NCBI RefSeq assembly: GCF_000953635.1
Contig: NZ_LN614830.1
Span: 2,923,501 to 2,987,500 of the forward strand
Source of the DNA: Legionella micdadei
Lineage (GTDB): Bacteria > Pseudomonadota > Gammaproteobacteria > Legionellales > Legionellaceae
Length of the DNA: 64,000 nt
Direction: 5' to 3'
Part shown: one piece after another, positions 16,260-27,486 of the stretch
Layout: each line of letters opens with the position of its first letter
Numbering within the stretch: position 1 is the first letter of the stretch
The notes under the pieces: generated by a model
Database searches by the model: none
Told to the model about the DNA's origin: nothing
Seen by the model: only the letters and a program-made list of their open reading frames with translations
Position numbers and translations under genes: made by a program

Positions 16260-17742
16260 GTGGTGTCCAATTAACTAACCGATGCAGATAAGGCATTAAA
16301 TCACTAGCCAATACCCCTCGTTCTCCTTTCTCAAGGGCCGCAGCATCCCCTGCACTCGCATGCAACCACGTGCCTAATTTGGCTGCATCAGCAAGTAGTA
16401 ATCCTTGGGCAACTAGACCTGCAATTACCCCGCTCAGTGCGTCTCCCATTCCAGCACTCGCCATGCCGGGGTTTCCTGCAGTGCAAAGATAAATTTCTGA
16501 TTCATCCGTTGCTACCAACGAACCTGTGCCTTTTAAGATCACATTACCGCCATATTGATCTTGCAAACGGATAGCTGCCTGATAACGATCTTGTTGAACT
16601 TCCCCTGTTGTGCAATTCAATAAGCTTGCTGCCTCACCAGGATGTGGTGTCAAAATCCAATTATCATCATGCTGAGGACTTTGGGCCAAAAGGCGCAAAG
16701 CTGAAGCATCGATAACCATAGGTAACTGAGAAGCAAGCGCTGCAGTAAACAAGGCTTTAGCCCACTCATCATCCCCTAGACCAGGACCAAGAATACAAAC
16801 CGTTGCTTTCGCTATCAGCGGCAATAGATCTTTAATTTCGTCTATTCCATGCAGCATTGCCTCTGGAAGCATAGGCAAAACTTGTCTTGCATGCTCAGGC
16901 CGGGAAGCAATAGTAACGAGGCCTGCTCCGACGCGCAAGGCTGCATTGGCGGCCAGACAAACAGCCCCTGGCATACCATAGTTCCCCCCAATGACTAATA
17001 CATGACCGAATTTTCCCTTATGCGAATTTTTTAAACGACGGGGTAGAAGCGTTCTGGGTAAATTTTCATCTAAAAGGTAGGCTGCAGGGTGTATTGAAGA
17101 TAAGCATTTATCAAGTTGGAGATTATGACAAATCACCTGACCACAATGATCAGGTCCATCTAAAGTCATCAACCCTAACTTATAACCAATAAATGTAACT
17201 GTCATGGAGGCTTGCACGCATACACCCATTACACGTCCTGTATCAGCATCCAATCCCGAAGGGACATCGATAGCTAAAATAGGCAGCTGAGCGTCATTCA
17301 TTTGAGTAATGGCAGTAGCTATAGGGCCTTGCACATTTCCTTTTAAACCAATACCTAATAATGCATCAACAATTAATTCGGCATCGCTATCGATAGGATC
17401 ATCCAGACATTGACAAGGCACGCCGGCCGCCACAGCCTGCAAAGCTGCGTGACGAGCCGCTGGCGGTAAATGCTCAATGGCTTTGTATTGGTTAATAATA
17501 ACGGAATACCCTTTTTCTTTAGCCAGACGCGCTAACACATAACCATCGCCCGCATTATTACCGCTGCCGCAAAAGACTGAAATAGTTCTTACGTCAGGAT
17601 GCAACATAGTCAGGGTCGAAAAAGCGCTAGAACCAGCACGCTCCATTAATTCGTCTTCGGTTAAGCCCAATTCATCGACGGCCATTTGCTCACATGCACG
17701 AATATGAGGAGTCTGATAAAGAGCGGTTTTTGCTGATGTCAT
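16246..17742 (-). CDS. nnr: Bifunctional NAD(P)H-hydrate epimerase / ADP-dependent dehydratase
   Basis: Repairs hydrated NAD(P)H: the N-terminal YjeF_N domain (about 1-215) epimerises the R and S forms, and the C-terminal ribokinase-like domain (about 225-490) dehydrates the S form using ADP. Visible motifs are FCGSGNNAGDGYVLAR and VDALLGIGLKG for the epimerase and VLVIGGNYGMPGA, LTPHPGEAASLL and AGNPGMASAGMGDALSGVIAG for the dehydratase. The ORF starts an operon running through tsaE, amiB, mutL and miaA; about 150 noncoding bases separate it from sspB. Confidence 0.96.
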   Translation of the reverse strand: MTSAKTALYQTPHIRACEQMAVDELGLTEDELMERAGSSAFSTLTMLHPDVRTISVFCGSGNNAGDGYVLARLAKEKGYSVIINQYKAIEHLPPAARHAALQAVAAGVPCQCLDDPIDSDAELIVDALLGIGLKGNVQGPIATAITQMNDAQLPILAIDVPSGLDADTGRVMGVCVQASMTVTFIGYKLGLMTLDGPDHCGQVICHNLQLDKCLSSIHPAAYLLDENLPRTLLPRRLKNSHKGKFGHVLVIGGNYGMPGAVCLAANAALRVGAGLVTIASRPEHARQVLPMLPEAMLHGIDEIKDLLPLIAKATVCILGPGLGDDEWAKALFTAALASQLPMVIDASALRLLAQSPQHDDNWILTPHPGEAASLLNCTTGEVQQDRYQAAIRLQDQYGGNVILKGTGSLVATDESEIYLCTAGNPGMASAGMGDALSGVIAGLVAQGLLLADAAKLGTWLHASAGDAAALEKGERGVLASDLMPYLHRLVNWTPHDNC

Positions 17743-17895
17743 CGCTTAATGCTCCATTTGGTGAATTGAAGCGTTAATAGAACTCTGTACTAGGGTCTGT
17801 TGACAATTAATTTCATAGCGAAGTAGATTAAGCCAAACGACCCAACCTACTTGGTTAACCAATCATAAATTTCGTCAATATTCCCCTAGAAAATA

Positions 17896-18315
17896 TTAAT
17901 CTTTTTCGTCTTTCTTCACTAGAGTTAATGATGGTTTGCCTCGCCTTGTGGTTGTGGAGCTTGCAGGCGTAGGAGGTGGAGGCGGCTCATTATTGCCATA
18001 TTCTTCGCCAAACTCCATTCCACGGCCATTTTCTTTCGCGTAGATAGCAAGCACAGCCGCAGGCACAACAAAAATTTGTACACTTTGACCTGAAAATCGT
18101 GCAGTGAAAACTATTCTATCATTCTCAAGGTGTAGGCCTCGACAAGCTTTAGGCGAAATATTGAGCACTATACGGCCACCACTCACATGTTCTCTCGGCA
18201 CTTGAACGCTGGGATAATCAGCATTGACTAATATATAGGGTGTTAAATCATTGTCTACTATCCAATCATAGATTGCTCGAATCAGATATGGCTTGTTGGA
18301 AGTCATAGTAGTCAT
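17896..18315 (-). CDS. sspB: ClpXP adaptor, stringent starvation protein B
   Basis: Delivers ssrA-tagged and other substrates to the ClpXP protease. The 139-residue protein has the SspB fold start YLIRAIYDWIVDNDLTPYI, the conserved FTARFSGQ segment and, after a proline-rich linker (PPPPP), a C-terminal RGKPSLTLVKK tail. This tail is the ClpX-binding XB module, so both working parts are intact. It is two bases downstream of sspA in the same transcript, as is usual in gammaproteobacteria. Confidence 0.96.
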   Translation of the reverse strand: MTTMTSNKPYLIRAIYDWIVDNDLTPYILVNADYPSVQVPREHVSGGRIVLNISPKACRGLHLENDRIVFTARFSGQSVQIFVVPAAVLAIYAKENGRGMEFGEEYGNNEPPPPPTPASSTTTRRGKPSLTLVKKDEKD

Positions 18316-18317
18316 TA

Positions 18318-18938
18318 TTAGGCCGCTCTTAGTTGTCTCTCAACATCCGATAAACTCGCCTGGAAGGAATCTCGCTTAAATAACCGCTGCATATAGGCAT
18401 TTAGGCCTTTTAATTTCGCAGGTATCTCAATTCCCAATTGCGGTAACCGCCATAATAATGGAGCAAGTGCACAATCTAGCAAAGAGAACTCATCACTTAG
18501 GAAGTAGGGCTTATCAGCAAAAACAGGTTCAAGGCTAACCAAGCTATCGAATAAATACTGGCGAGATTGCTCAACCTCAATCCCCTCTTTTATCCGTTGT
18601 AATAAATTATACCAATCTTGCTCAATGCGAAACATCATTTTACGGGCTTCGGCACGGGCAACAGGATAAACGGGTAAAAGAGGGGGGTGCGGGAATCGCT
18701 CATCCAAATATTCCATAATGATACGTGCCTCATATAACACCAGCTCGCGATCAAGCAGCGTTGGAACTGACCCGTAAGGGTTGACTGTATAGAGATCTTC
18801 CGGAGCTTCATCTTGCTTAGCAGGAAGGATTTCAACATTGACTCCTTTTTCAGCTAAAACTATACGCACTTGATGACTGTAAACATCATCATTGTCAGAA
18901 TACAAAGACATAATTGTACGCTTTGTTACAATGGCCAT
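18318..18938 (-). CDS. sspA: Stringent starvation protein A (RNA polymerase-associated)
   Basis: A glutathione-S-transferase-fold protein that binds RNA polymerase and affects stationary-phase and acid-stress transcription. The thioredoxin-like N-terminus contains SLYSDNDDVYSHQVRIVLAEKG and VPTLLDRELVLYEARIIMEYLDERFPHPPLLP; the C-terminal half is helical. The ATG at 18938 is chosen because AGAGGAG precedes it at good spacing; a longer frame begins seven codons upstream. In the order petA-petB-petC-sspA-sspB. Residues of the GST glutathione site are not preserved, as expected for SspA. Confidence 0.96.
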   Translation of the reverse strand: MAIVTKRTIMSLYSDNDDVYSHQVRIVLAEKGVNVEILPAKQDEAPEDLYTVNPYGSVPTLLDRELVLYEARIIMEYLDERFPHPPLLPVYPVARAEARKMMFRIEQDWYNLLQRIKEGIEVEQSRQYLFDSLVSLEPVFADKPYFLSDEFSLLDCALAPLLWRLPQLGIEIPAKLKGLNAYMQRLFKRDSFQASLSDVERQLRAA

Positions 18939-19187
18939 CGTGACTCCTCTGAAAATCATTACTGATGTTGTGTTATTAGCTCAGGTCTCCCATATTTATA
19001 TTTATTCGAACAGCTGTATTCGAGTGCAGTTTTTCGCGTAAGATACGCCAAATACGGCAGTTCCCTGGTAGGGCTGAGCACTTACATACTTTGCAATATG
19101 TCAAAAGGTCGTATTCTATCACAATTTTTAGTTGTAAGAGGTGATATTAATCTAAATTTTTACTAATAGCCTAATGTGCTATTTAAT

Positions 19188-19922
19188 CTAAATCTTTTTC
19201 CAATAATTTTTTTTAAGCAGATAAGCCACTATCCAGAAAATAAACAAAAAAATAACAACCTTTATGCCGATACGATAACGGACTAGTTTTGCAGGCTCAG
19301 ACACATACACCAGAAAGGTGATCAAATCTTCAAGCATTTCATTAAATTGCTGCTGGCTCATCTCTCCATTCTGCTTAAGCACTAATCGGGGTATCTGCCA
19401 AGAACTCTCTTTAACAGCAATCACCTCGCCTTCAAGAGGAGCCAAGATGTTAGGCATTACTGTATCAACAATAAGTAAATTATTGGTACCGAAAGGACGA
19501 GAATTATCTACATAAAAACTTTTTAAGTACGTATAAATCCAACCAGCACCGCGTTCTCGTGCAATGAGAGATAAATCTGGTGGAACGAGTCCAAACCATT
19601 GTCGTGCATCAGTAGCAGGCATACTGACCAGAATAGGATCCTGTACTTTTGCGCCAGTAAAAATAAGGTTGTTAACGAGTAAATGAGTATCCAACTCACC
19701 GTCAAATGTAACTAAACCTAAATCTTTGCCCATTCGATTGTAGCGCAAATATTTTAACGAATGACAGCCAGAGCAATAATTCATGAAAATTTTTGCACCA
19801 CGCTGGAGCTTGGCTTGATCCCGGACATCTGTCTTTATTGGTAATAACGGTACGGAGCTCTGAGCAATTTGCAGCATTAAGAATGTAAGACAACCGATTA
19901 GGTACTTGAAGTGTCTACTCAC
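19188..19922 (-). CDS. petC: Ubiquinol-cytochrome c reductase, cytochrome c1
   Basis: The c-type haem subunit of the bc1 complex, passing electrons from the Rieske protein to a soluble cytochrome c. The haem motif is CSGCH (with YCSGCHSLKYLRYNR), a typical c1 surround; the axial Met region is present further on, and one C-terminal membrane helix anchors the protein. An in-frame ATG lies upstream at 19952, but the GTG at 19922 overlaps the petB TGA as GTGA and has AGAGGA ahead of it, so I choose GTG. The N-terminus then reads as a signal peptide. Last gene of petABC. Confidence 0.95.
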   Translation of the reverse strand: MSRHFKYLIGCLTFLMLQIAQSSVPLLPIKTDVRDQAKLQRGAKIFMNYCSGCHSLKYLRYNRMGKDLGLVTFDGELDTHLLVNNLIFTGAKVQDPILVSMPATDARQWFGLVPPDLSLIARERGAGWIYTYLKSFYVDNSRPFGTNNLLIVDTVMPNILAPLEGEVIAVKESSWQIPRLVLKQNGEMSQQQFNEMLEDLITFLVYVSEPAKLVRYRIGIKVVIFLFIFWIVAYLLKKNYWKKI

Positions 19923-21130
19923 CTCTTTATCCTCTGAGGTGGTCGTTGACATGTTTCATGACGGCTGTAAAAAGGCATCAACACAAAATAGGCAAAATAG
20001 CCTGCTGCGCATACCCGAGCCAAATATTGAGTAAACGGTGTTACATTAACTGTTCCTAAATAACCTAAAATAAAAAAACAAACCACAAATACGCCTAAAG
20101 CACTTCTTGAATAATACCCTTTATATCGCATTGATCGTACCGGGCTTTTATCCAACCAAGGCATAAATAGTAAAACTAAAATTGCTGCCCCCATGGCAAT
20201 AACACCCATTAATTTATCGGGAACGGCGCGTAAAATAGAATAAAACGGGGTCATATACCAAACAGGAGCAATATGCTCTGGTGTTATTAATGGATTAGCA
20301 GGGGCAAAATTCTCTGGTTCTAAAAAATACCCGTCCATTTCAGGGAAAAAAAATACAATAGCAAAAAAAATGATTAAAAAACCGAGGACGCCGACAAAGT
20401 CTTTTACTGTGAAGTAGGGATGGAGAGGAATTCTATCTAAAGGTTTACCTTGTGGATCCAGATTTTGCTTAATTTCGATTCCCTCAGGGTTATTAGATCC
20501 GACTTTATGCAATGCTATAAGATGCAAAAAAACCAAAAACAACAATAAAAGAGGAACCCCAATAACGTGCAGGGCGAAAAAACGCTGTAAAGTGGCATTG
20601 GCAACATTGTAATCGCCCCTAAGCCAGGTCACCAAGCTATCACCAATATACGGAATTGCACTTAATAGGGAAGTGATTACTTGCGCCCCCCAATAAGACA
20701 TTTGCCCCCAAGGAAGCAAATAGCCCAAAAAAGCCTCAGCCATCAACAGGATGAATAATGCCATACCTAAAAGCCATATTAACTCTCTCGGTTTCTGGTA
20801 TGAACCATACAGTAAAGCTTTAAACAGGTGCAAATAGATCACAATAAAAAAGGCGGATGCCCCTGTAGAATGCATATAACGGAATAACCAACCATAATTC
20901 ACATCTCGCATGATGTATTCAATAGAACTAAACGCCTGCTCTGCAGTGGGCACATAAAACATGGTTAACCATAATCCGGTAATGAGCTGCATAAACAGAA
21001 CAACAAGTGCTAATGAGCCAAATAAATAGAAAAAATTAAGGTTTTTGGGAGCGTAGTACTCACTGAAATGTTCTTTCCAGGTAGTCAAAAGTGGGAAGCG
21101 GGCATTTAACCAATGGATTAATTTTTTCAT
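19919..21130 (-). CDS. petB: Ubiquinol-cytochrome c reductase, cytochrome b
   Basis: The membrane core of the bc1 complex, holding two b haems and both quinone sites. The 403-residue protein has about eight hydrophobic helices, RYMHSTGASAFFIVIYLHLFKALLY and HVIGVPLLLLFLVFLHLIALH with paired haem-ligand His residues, the Qo-site PEWY-type motif as APVWYMTPFYSILRAVPDK, and the proton-site loop NPEGIEIK. Its start overlaps the petA stop by four bases and its stop overlaps the petC GTG. Confidence 0.97.
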   Translation of the reverse strand: MKKLIHWLNARFPLLTTWKEHFSEYYAPKNLNFFYLFGSLALVVLFMQLITGLWLTMFYVPTAEQAFSSIEYIMRDVNYGWLFRYMHSTGASAFFIVIYLHLFKALLYGSYQKPRELIWLLGMALFILLMAEAFLGYLLPWGQMSYWGAQVITSLLSAIPYIGDSLVTWLRGDYNVANATLQRFFALHVIGVPLLLLFLVFLHLIALHKVGSNNPEGIEIKQNLDPQGKPLDRIPLHPYFTVKDFVGVLGFLIIFFAIVFFFPEMDGYFLEPENFAPANPLITPEHIAPVWYMTPFYSILRAVPDKLMGVIAMGAAILVLLFMPWLDKSPVRSMRYKGYYSRSALGVFVVCFFILGYLGTVNVTPFTQYLARVCAAGYFAYFVLMPFYSRHETCQRPPQRIKR

Positions 21131-21762
21131 GCCGAGTTACCGTGCCCTTGCTCTTCACCAATCACGATGACATTCTCACTAATATATCGATAGGGTGGAA
21201 CCTCTAGGTTTATTGGTGCAGGTACTCCTTTAAAGACTCGTCCGGCAAGATCAAAGATCGAGCCGTGACAAGGGCAATAAAAACCACCTGGCCAATGATG
21301 GCCCAATTCATTTTTAACCGGAGTATATTTAGGTGAACACCCTAAGTGGGTACAAATACCAACTAAAACCAGATACTCAGGATTGATTGATCGATACTGA
21401 TTTTTTGCATAACTAGGCTGTTGCTCGACTAATGAATTTGGATCACGTAACTGCGCATCATGACCACTGAGCTGCGCTAGCATTTCTTTTGTTCGCCGTA
21501 TAATCCAAACAGGTTTACCTCGCCACTCAACAGTAACTTGCTGTCCGGGCTCTAGTTTACTGAGATCGACTGTCACAGGGGCACCAGCAGCTTGGGCTTT
21601 AGCACTTGGTAACCAAGAAGAAATGAAAGGTTTTAAAGCACATGCTGCGCCGATCCCCCCTAAAACACCGGTTGTAGCAAGTAAAAAACGGCGCCTTTGT
21701 TCGTCTATCGTATCATTATCGGAGTTTTCTCGATTAAGATTTTTCTTATCAATTAGGGTCAT
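21127..21762 (-). CDS. petA: Ubiquinol-cytochrome c reductase, Rieske iron-sulfur subunit
   Basis: Transfers one electron from ubiquinol to cytochrome c1. A twin-arginine signal (RRRFLLATTGVLGGIGA) that also serves as membrane anchor is followed by the Rieske cluster motifs CTHLGC and CPCHGSIFD with the two Cys and two His ligands. The ATG at 21762 is preferred, with AAGG six bases upstream; the in-frame TTG at 21789 adds nine residues and has no clear ribosome site. Opens the petABC operon, which lies downstream of rplM-rpsI with a terminator between. Confidence 0.95.
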   Translation of the reverse strand: MTLIDKKNLNRENSDNDTIDEQRRRFLLATTGVLGGIGAACALKPFISSWLPSAKAQAAGAPVTVDLSKLEPGQQVTVEWRGKPVWIIRRTKEMLAQLSGHDAQLRDPNSLVEQQPSYAKNQYRSINPEYLVLVGICTHLGCSPKYTPVKNELGHHWPGGFYCPCHGSIFDLAGRVFKGVPAPINLEVPPYRYISENVIVIGEEQGHGNSA

Positions 21763-21990
21763 ACACGACCTTGCTAAACTTAAATTCAAATGATCATAAA
21801 AAATTCAGGCTTCGTTTATAGCAAAGATTTAGCACTTTGCAAACGCTTCATATCCTCAATTCATATTAAAACGCACATAAGGGTTAACTAATCTTATTTC
21901 TAACTTAAGATATCAACCGCCCTCACATGTGCATTTATTCCATTCAGCAATGATTAGATCAGGCATTTACTATATTGAGGTAAGGGGTAT

Positions 21991-22012
21991 AAAAAACCCC
22001 GCTTGTGCGGGG
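21991..22012 (-). terminator. Rho-independent terminator of rplM-rpsI
   Basis: On the minus strand, CCCCGC-ACAA-GCGGGG is followed directly by six T residues, 14 bases after the rpsI stop. It separates the ribosomal-protein unit from petABC. Confidence 0.9.
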
Positions 22013-22025
22013 TAGATAAAGAAAA

Positions 22026-22457
22026 TTAACGCTTGGAGTACTGGGTTGCACGCCGTGCTTTGTGCAGACCGACTTTTTTCCTTTCTACGCGTCTTGAATC
22101 ACGGGTTAATAAGCCACGCGCGCGCAGTTTCCTGCGGAAAGAATTGGGATTTGGCTCCGCATCTTCAGCTAGATCATGCTCATCGTAGGCAACTAGGGCA
22201 CGAGCGATACCGAGGCGGACGGCACCAGCCTGTCCAGATATTCCACCACCCACAACAGTAGCGTAGATGTCGAATTTGCCGATTACGTCAACCGTTTCGA
22301 GGGGTTGACGAACAATCATACAAGAAGTCTCGCGACCAAAGTAATCTTCTAAAGCGCGATTGTTTACTTTGATTTCACCCTTACCAGGACGCAAAAAAAC
22401 TCTAGCCGTTGAACTTTTTCTTCGACCAGTACCATAGTATTGCTGTCTATCAGCCAT
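22026..22457 (-). CDS. rpsI: 30S ribosomal protein S9
   Basis: A 143-residue S9 protein. [17 protein letters not shown] at the start, [21 protein letters not shown] in the middle and the basic tail ending in YSKR (the C-terminal Lys-Arg that reaches the P-site tRNA) are diagnostic. The long basic tail and length are normal. It lies five bases after rplM, forming the conserved L13-S9 pair, and is followed by a strong terminator. Confidence 0.98.
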   Translation of the reverse strand: MADRQQYYGTGRRKSSTARVFLRPGKGEIKVNNRALEDYFGRETSCMIVRQPLETVDVIGKFDIYATVVGGGISGQAGAVRLGIARALVAYDEHDLAEDAEPNPNSFRRKLRARGLLTRDSRRVERKKVGLHKARRATQYSKR

Positions 22458-22462
22458 AATAC

Positions 22463-22897
22463 TTATTCCTCAATCTCAAGTTGCTTAGGTTGCTGTGCAG
22501 TATGTGGATGCTCGTTACCGGCATAAACCTTAAGCTTACGATACATTTCTCGGCCCAATGGATTTTTGGGAAGCATACCTTTTACCGCTAGCTCGATAAT
22601 ACGCACAGGATTTTTTGCCTGTAATTTATCGAAAGAAATCGATTTAATACCACCAGGAAACCCAGAGTGATGGTAGTACATCTTCTCTTTATATTTTCGG
22701 CCGGTTACAGTCACCTTTTCTGCATTGGTCACAATAATGTAGTCACCAGTGTCAACGTGGGGTGTGTACTCTGCTTTGTGTTTGCCGCGTAGACGACGGG
22801 CAATCTCGGTAGCAAGACGACCTAAAACCTTATCACTAGCATCGATCACGTACCAGTCACGTTTGACTTCGTGTGCTTTGGCGCTAAATGTTTTCAT
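22463..22897 (-). CDS. rplM: 50S ribosomal protein L13
   Basis: A 144-residue L13 protein, an early assembly protein of the large subunit. [27 protein letters not shown] at the start and [20 protein letters not shown] near the end are the family signatures. First gene of the L13-S9 transcript; a plausible promoter lies 50 to 80 bases upstream of its start. E. coli L13 represses its own operon through the leader, and the same may apply, though no matching structure was worked out here. Confidence 0.98.
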   Translation of the reverse strand: MKTFSAKAHEVKRDWYVIDASDKVLGRLATEIARRLRGKHKAEYTPHVDTGDYIIVTNAEKVTVTGRKYKEKMYYHHSGFPGGIKSISFDKLQAKNPVRIIELAVKGMLPKNPLGREMYRKLKVYAGNEHPHTAQQPKQLEIEE

Positions 22898-22947
22898 TAA
22901 ATTAACTCCGTACCGCCTTTATTGGTAATCTTTCAATCAGACGGGCG

Positions 22948-22976
22948 ATTTTAACTAAAACTAGGATAACCTACAA
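22948..22976 (-). promoter_or_regulatory. Probable sigma-70 promoter of rplM-rpsI
   Basis: On the minus strand TTGTAG (-35) and TAAAAT (-10) are separated by 17 bases. The expected start site is about 45 bases ahead of the rplM ATG. The 287-base gap 22898-23184 otherwise holds a 6-base-stem GGCCAA/TTGGCC hairpin at 23133-23152 and no supportable gene. Confidence 0.5.
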
Positions 22977-23184
22977 GTAAAAATGTCATAAATTCTTGCG
23001 CAAGTATCGCAGTCCTTGTCTTGGAAGGATCTAATTTGACACATCTTGCGAGAAAAAATGCCAAAAAACGACTCGCATCGATAACCTTATTGGCCATCAT
23101 CCATATCAACCTGAATCAAAATTCAACAGCTCGGCCAAAAATAGGCTTGGCCTTCTAAGCTATCACATTATCACAATTTATCCA

Positions 23185-23499
23185 TTAACTAGGGATTCGC
23201 AGGCGTTCTACTGTCTCGCCAGCAATGAGGTGGCTGTTTATAATCTCATCGATATCAGCCATGGTGGCGTAAGTATACCATACTCCTTCAGGATAAATAA
23301 CGATACAGGGTCCCTCGCTACAGCGACCCAGGCAAGCGGTTTTACTAATTCTAATCTTACCAGGTCCATGTAACTCAAGCTCCAGTAATTTTGTTTTCAT
23401 GTAATCAAAAAAGGGCTCTCCACCAGAATTTGCGCAGCACTTTTTTCCGGAGGTTTTCTGGTTTGTACATAGAAAGATATGCTTACTGTAGTAGGTCAA
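23185..23499 (-). CDS. (2Fe-2S) ferredoxin domain protein, thioredoxin-like fold
   Basis: A 104-residue protein of the thioredoxin-like [2Fe-2S] ferredoxin group. The four cluster Cys are visible: IFLCTNQ then KKCC, and later TACLGRCSEGP with GPCIVIYPEGVWY, the pattern found in the Shethna/NuoE-like family. The likely role is electron transfer in the cytoplasm, but the partner is not known. It starts four bases after ihfA and is the last gene of the pheS-pheT-ihfA run, so it may share that transcript. Confidence 0.85.
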   Translation of the reverse strand: MTYYSKHIFLCTNQKTSGKKCCANSGGEPFFDYMKTKLLELELHGPGKIRISKTACLGRCSEGPCIVIYPEGVWYTYATMADIDEIINSHLIAGETVERLRIPS

Positions 23500-23503
23500 A
23501 CGC

Positions 23504-23797
23504 TTATTTATCCCTTAGTTCAATTTTAGTTTTTAATTTGAGGCCAGGCTTAAAGGTGACTACACGTCGCGCTACTACTGGAATTTCCTCACCTGTTTTG
23601 GGGTTTCTTCCTGGCCGTTGAGCTTTATCACGTAAAGTAAAATTACCAAACCCTGACAGTTTAACATTCTCGCCTCTTTCAAGAGCATGCCTTAAAGTTT
23701 CGTAAAATTGCTCTACCATTTCCTTAGCGTCAGGTTTAGTGAGATTGAGCTCATTACACAAGGTTTCCGCAATCATTGCTTTACTTAGCGCATTCAC
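23504..23797 (-). CDS. ihfA: Integration host factor subunit alpha
   Basis: The alpha subunit of the DNA-bending heterodimer IHF. The 97-residue protein has the HU/IHF fold with [29 protein letters not shown], whose arm carries the Pro that kinks DNA ([10 protein letters not shown]), and VTFKPG. It follows pheT by two bases, exactly as in E. coli (pheS-pheT-ihfA), which separates it from ihfB and HU. In Legionella IHF is linked to differentiation and virulence gene control; nothing in this sequence is unusual. Confidence 0.96.
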   Translation of the reverse strand: MNALSKAMIAETLCNELNLTKPDAKEMVEQFYETLRHALERGENVKLSGFGNFTLRDKAQRPGRNPKTGEEIPVVARRVVTFKPGLKLKTKIELRDK

Positions 23798-23799
23798 GA

Positions 23800-26178
23800 T
23801 TAGTCCCTCAATATAATAGAAAATTCCTCGTTTAGTCTTTTGATTATAGCACTAATTATTGCATTGATCTCGCTGTCAATCATCGTCCGTTTGTTGTCTT
23901 GTAAAGTTAACGCGATTGCTAAACTTTTTTTGCCTTCCGGAATTGATTCACCGTGATAGACATCAAAAACATCAAATGCTTTTAGCTTGTCATCACTTAC
24001 TACCTCACGAACTTGTGATTCAATTTGGGCAGCAGTAACATTATTATCAACTAACATTGATAAATCACGACGTATCTGCGGAAATTTTGAAATTTGCTGG
24101 TAGCGAATAGGTGCTGCTGCAACCAGCTCATTTAATCGCAATTCAAATAATATTACCTCATAATTCAAATCCAGTGCATCGGCAATGCGCGGGTGCAACA
24201 CACCGCACCAACCAGCCTGTCTCCCCTCGACCATAATTTTTGCTGATTTACCTGGATGCAACGCAGAATGCACAGCGCTTTCAAAACTTATCTTTTTTAG
24301 ATGGAGAGAAGAAAGAAGTGCTTCTAAATCACCCTTAAGATCATAAAAGTCAAATTTTCTTGTTTTTTCGCTCCAGTTCATCGATCCAAATTCACCGGCT
24401 AATAAGCCCGCGACACAAGGGTGCTCTTGCAATGAATCGCCTTGCAAATCAAAAACTACCCCGCTCTCAAAGAATTTAATAGCAGTCTGCTGCCGATGAA
24501 CATTGTAAACCATAGAAGCAAGCAATCCAGGCCACATGCTAACTCGCATCTGTGAAAGTTCAGAAGAAATAGGGTTGAGCAGTTGCAATACTTCTGCATT
24601 TGGGTAAAGCGTTTGCTGCAATTCTGGATCAACGAAACTGTAACTAATTGTTTCGTGGTATCCCCTAGCAGTGAATAACCGGGCAATTCGGGCGGAAAGC
24701 GCCTCATACGGGTTTATAGTCCCTGCTTGTACTGCGCAAGTTATTTTTTCTCCGTGCATTTTATCATAGCCGTAAAGACGGATGATTTCTTCAACTAAAT
24801 CTGCCTCAAGACTGATATCGAAGCGGTGAGAAGGAACTTCCACCTTCCATAAGGCTGATTCCTTCTGTACGCTCATCCCTAAACCTTGCAGCATCGCAAC
24901 CATATCCTCTTCATCGACAGTCATACCAGTGATCTGTTTTACTCTTGCTGGGTTAAATTGCACGCTTACTTTCGCAGGCAAGGACTGAGGCTCTGAAGCT
25001 AACGAAATGGGCCCTGGGCGTCCGCCAACAATATCCAATAGGAGCGCTGTAGCACGCTCTAATGCCAAAACCTGCAAATTAGGGTCAACCCCACGTTCAA
25101 ATCGCTGAGAGGAATCACTCGTTACTCCAAAGCTTCTGGCAACTCCAGCGATCGTAAGTGGATTGAAATATGCACTTTCTAGGAAGATATCTTGAGTATC
25201 TTCCTTCACAGAACTTACCTGCCCACCCATTATACCCGCCATGGCTAAAGGTTTTTCGCTATCTGCAATCACCAAGACGTTATTATTTAATTTTACTTCT
25301 TGGCCATCGAGTAGCTCAAGGGTTTCAGTATCCTTACTAAAACGGGCAATAATATCCCCTTTTATGGTTTGCAAATCAAATGCATGCATCGGTTGGCCTA
25401 GCTCGAGCATGATATAATTAGTCACATCAACTACTGGGTGAATAGAGCGCAATCCTGCACGGCGCAATCGCTCACTCATCCAACCGGGAGTTCTTGCGTG
25501 AAAGTTAATACCGCGAATGATACGGCCAGCATATTGTGGACAGGCATCTTTAGCTTGTAATCGAATCGTTAACGTTTCGTCTGTTGCTGGTTGGGTAGTG
25601 TGTTGAGGAACCACCTTATGTGGTAATCGGGTTATCGCCGATACTTCGCGCGCTATACCCAAGATACTAAAACAATCAGCTCGGTTAGGTGTTAAATCAA
25701 TATCAAGTACGTGGTCATCGAGAGCTAAATAGGTACGTAAATCAGTACCAATTGGTGCATCATCTTCTAATTCGATGATCCCTTCTGAAGCATCCGCTAA
25801 GCCAAGCTCAGTAGCAGAGCAAAGCATGCCTTGAGATAACTCCCCCCGCAGCGTTGCCTCCTTAATCACTAAACCTCCAGGAAGATTGGCGCCAACCTGG
25901 GCAAGAGCTACCTTTAATCCAGCTCGAACATTTGCAGCACCGCAAACCACTTTTATCGGGCTCGCACTGCCTGTATTCACTTCACACAAAGTCAATTTAT
26001 CAGCTTGCGGATGAGGTTTCGTGCTCATTACCTGTGCAACAATGACTCGTTCGAACACACCGGCAACAGGGGTCACTGCATCGACTTCTAAACCAGCCAT
26101 GGTTAAGAGTGACGCAAGTTGCTGTTCATTTAAAGAAGGGTTTACCCACTCACGTAACCACAATTCACTAACTTTCAT
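23800..26178 (-). CDS. pheT: Phenylalanyl-tRNA synthetase beta subunit
   Basis: A 792-residue beta chain of the class IIc tetramer that charges tRNA-Phe. Domains in order: tRNA-binding OB domain (about 40-150, with [20 protein letters not shown]), B3/B4 editing region (about 210-380), B5 DNA-binding-like domain (about 400-475), the catalytic-like core and a C-terminal FDX-ACB anticodon-binding domain (about 700-792, [16 protein letters not shown]). Length matches the E. coli protein (795). Between pheS (84 bases upstream) and ihfA. Confidence 0.98.
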   Translation of the reverse strand: MKVSELWLREWVNPSLNEQQLASLLTMAGLEVDAVTPVAGVFERVIVAQVMSTKPHPQADKLTLCEVNTGSASPIKVVCGAANVRAGLKVALAQVGANLPGGLVIKEATLRGELSQGMLCSATELGLADASEGIIELEDDAPIGTDLRTYLALDDHVLDIDLTPNRADCFSILGIAREVSAITRLPHKVVPQHTTQPATDETLTIRLQAKDACPQYAGRIIRGINFHARTPGWMSERLRRAGLRSIHPVVDVTNYIMLELGQPMHAFDLQTIKGDIIARFSKDTETLELLDGQEVKLNNNVLVIADSEKPLAMAGIMGGQVSSVKEDTQDIFLESAYFNPLTIAGVARSFGVTSDSSQRFERGVDPNLQVLALERATALLLDIVGGRPGPISLASEPQSLPAKVSVQFNPARVKQITGMTVDEEDMVAMLQGLGMSVQKESALWKVEVPSHRFDISLEADLVEEIIRLYGYDKMHGEKITCAVQAGTINPYEALSARIARLFTARGYHETISYSFVDPELQQTLYPNAEVLQLLNPISSELSQMRVSMWPGLLASMVYNVHRQQTAIKFFESGVVFDLQGDSLQEHPCVAGLLAGEFGSMNWSEKTRKFDFYDLKGDLEALLSSLHLKKISFESAVHSALHPGKSAKIMVEGRQAGWCGVLHPRIADALDLNYEVILFELRLNELVAAAPIRYQQISKFPQIRRDLSMLVDNNVTAAQIESQVREVVSDDKLKAFDVFDVYHGESIPEGKKSLAIALTLQDNKRTMIDSEINAIISAIIKRLNEEFSIILRD

Positions 26179-26262
26179 AAATATCTGCCTAATATCGACC
26201 TATTGTATCGCTAGGATCCGCTTCTATTTCGCTAGCTTTACCCAAAAAATGTAAACAAATCC

Positions 26263-27316
<1,054 letters not shown>

Positions 27317-27486
27317 AATAATTATACAGATAGTAATTAAGCATTGTTATCAATTCTACTAACTTGTCCCTTAGGCTACAAGTTAGCGAATTGGCAACAA
27401 AAACTCTTAAGTAATTACTCAGCCTCTAGCCGGGAACGGCCGAACCGTTCGAGTAAGCATAAGCATGAGGGATGAGCCATTACCTA
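27317..27486 (-). promoter_or_regulatory. Structured leader and promoter region ahead of pheS
   Basis: A consensus TATAAT -10 lies at 27321-27326 (minus strand) with a weak -35, so pheST probably has its own start right at the terminator palindrome. Further upstream on the same strand are stem arms AACTTGT/ACAAGTT (about 27358-27381) and GAACGG/CCGTTC. A 21-codon frame begins at 27480, just after rplT, but has no run of Phe codons, so a pheM-type leader peptide is not supported. Confidence 0.5.

Noticed and set aside
22981..23110. Minus-strand 48-codon frame in the rplM leader
   Set aside because: No ribosome-binding site or family, and it overlaps the probable rplM promoter.
27412..27480. 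21-codon frame after rplT as a pheM-like attenuator peptide
   Set aside because: It has one Phe codon only, so Phe-dependent attenuation is not supported.
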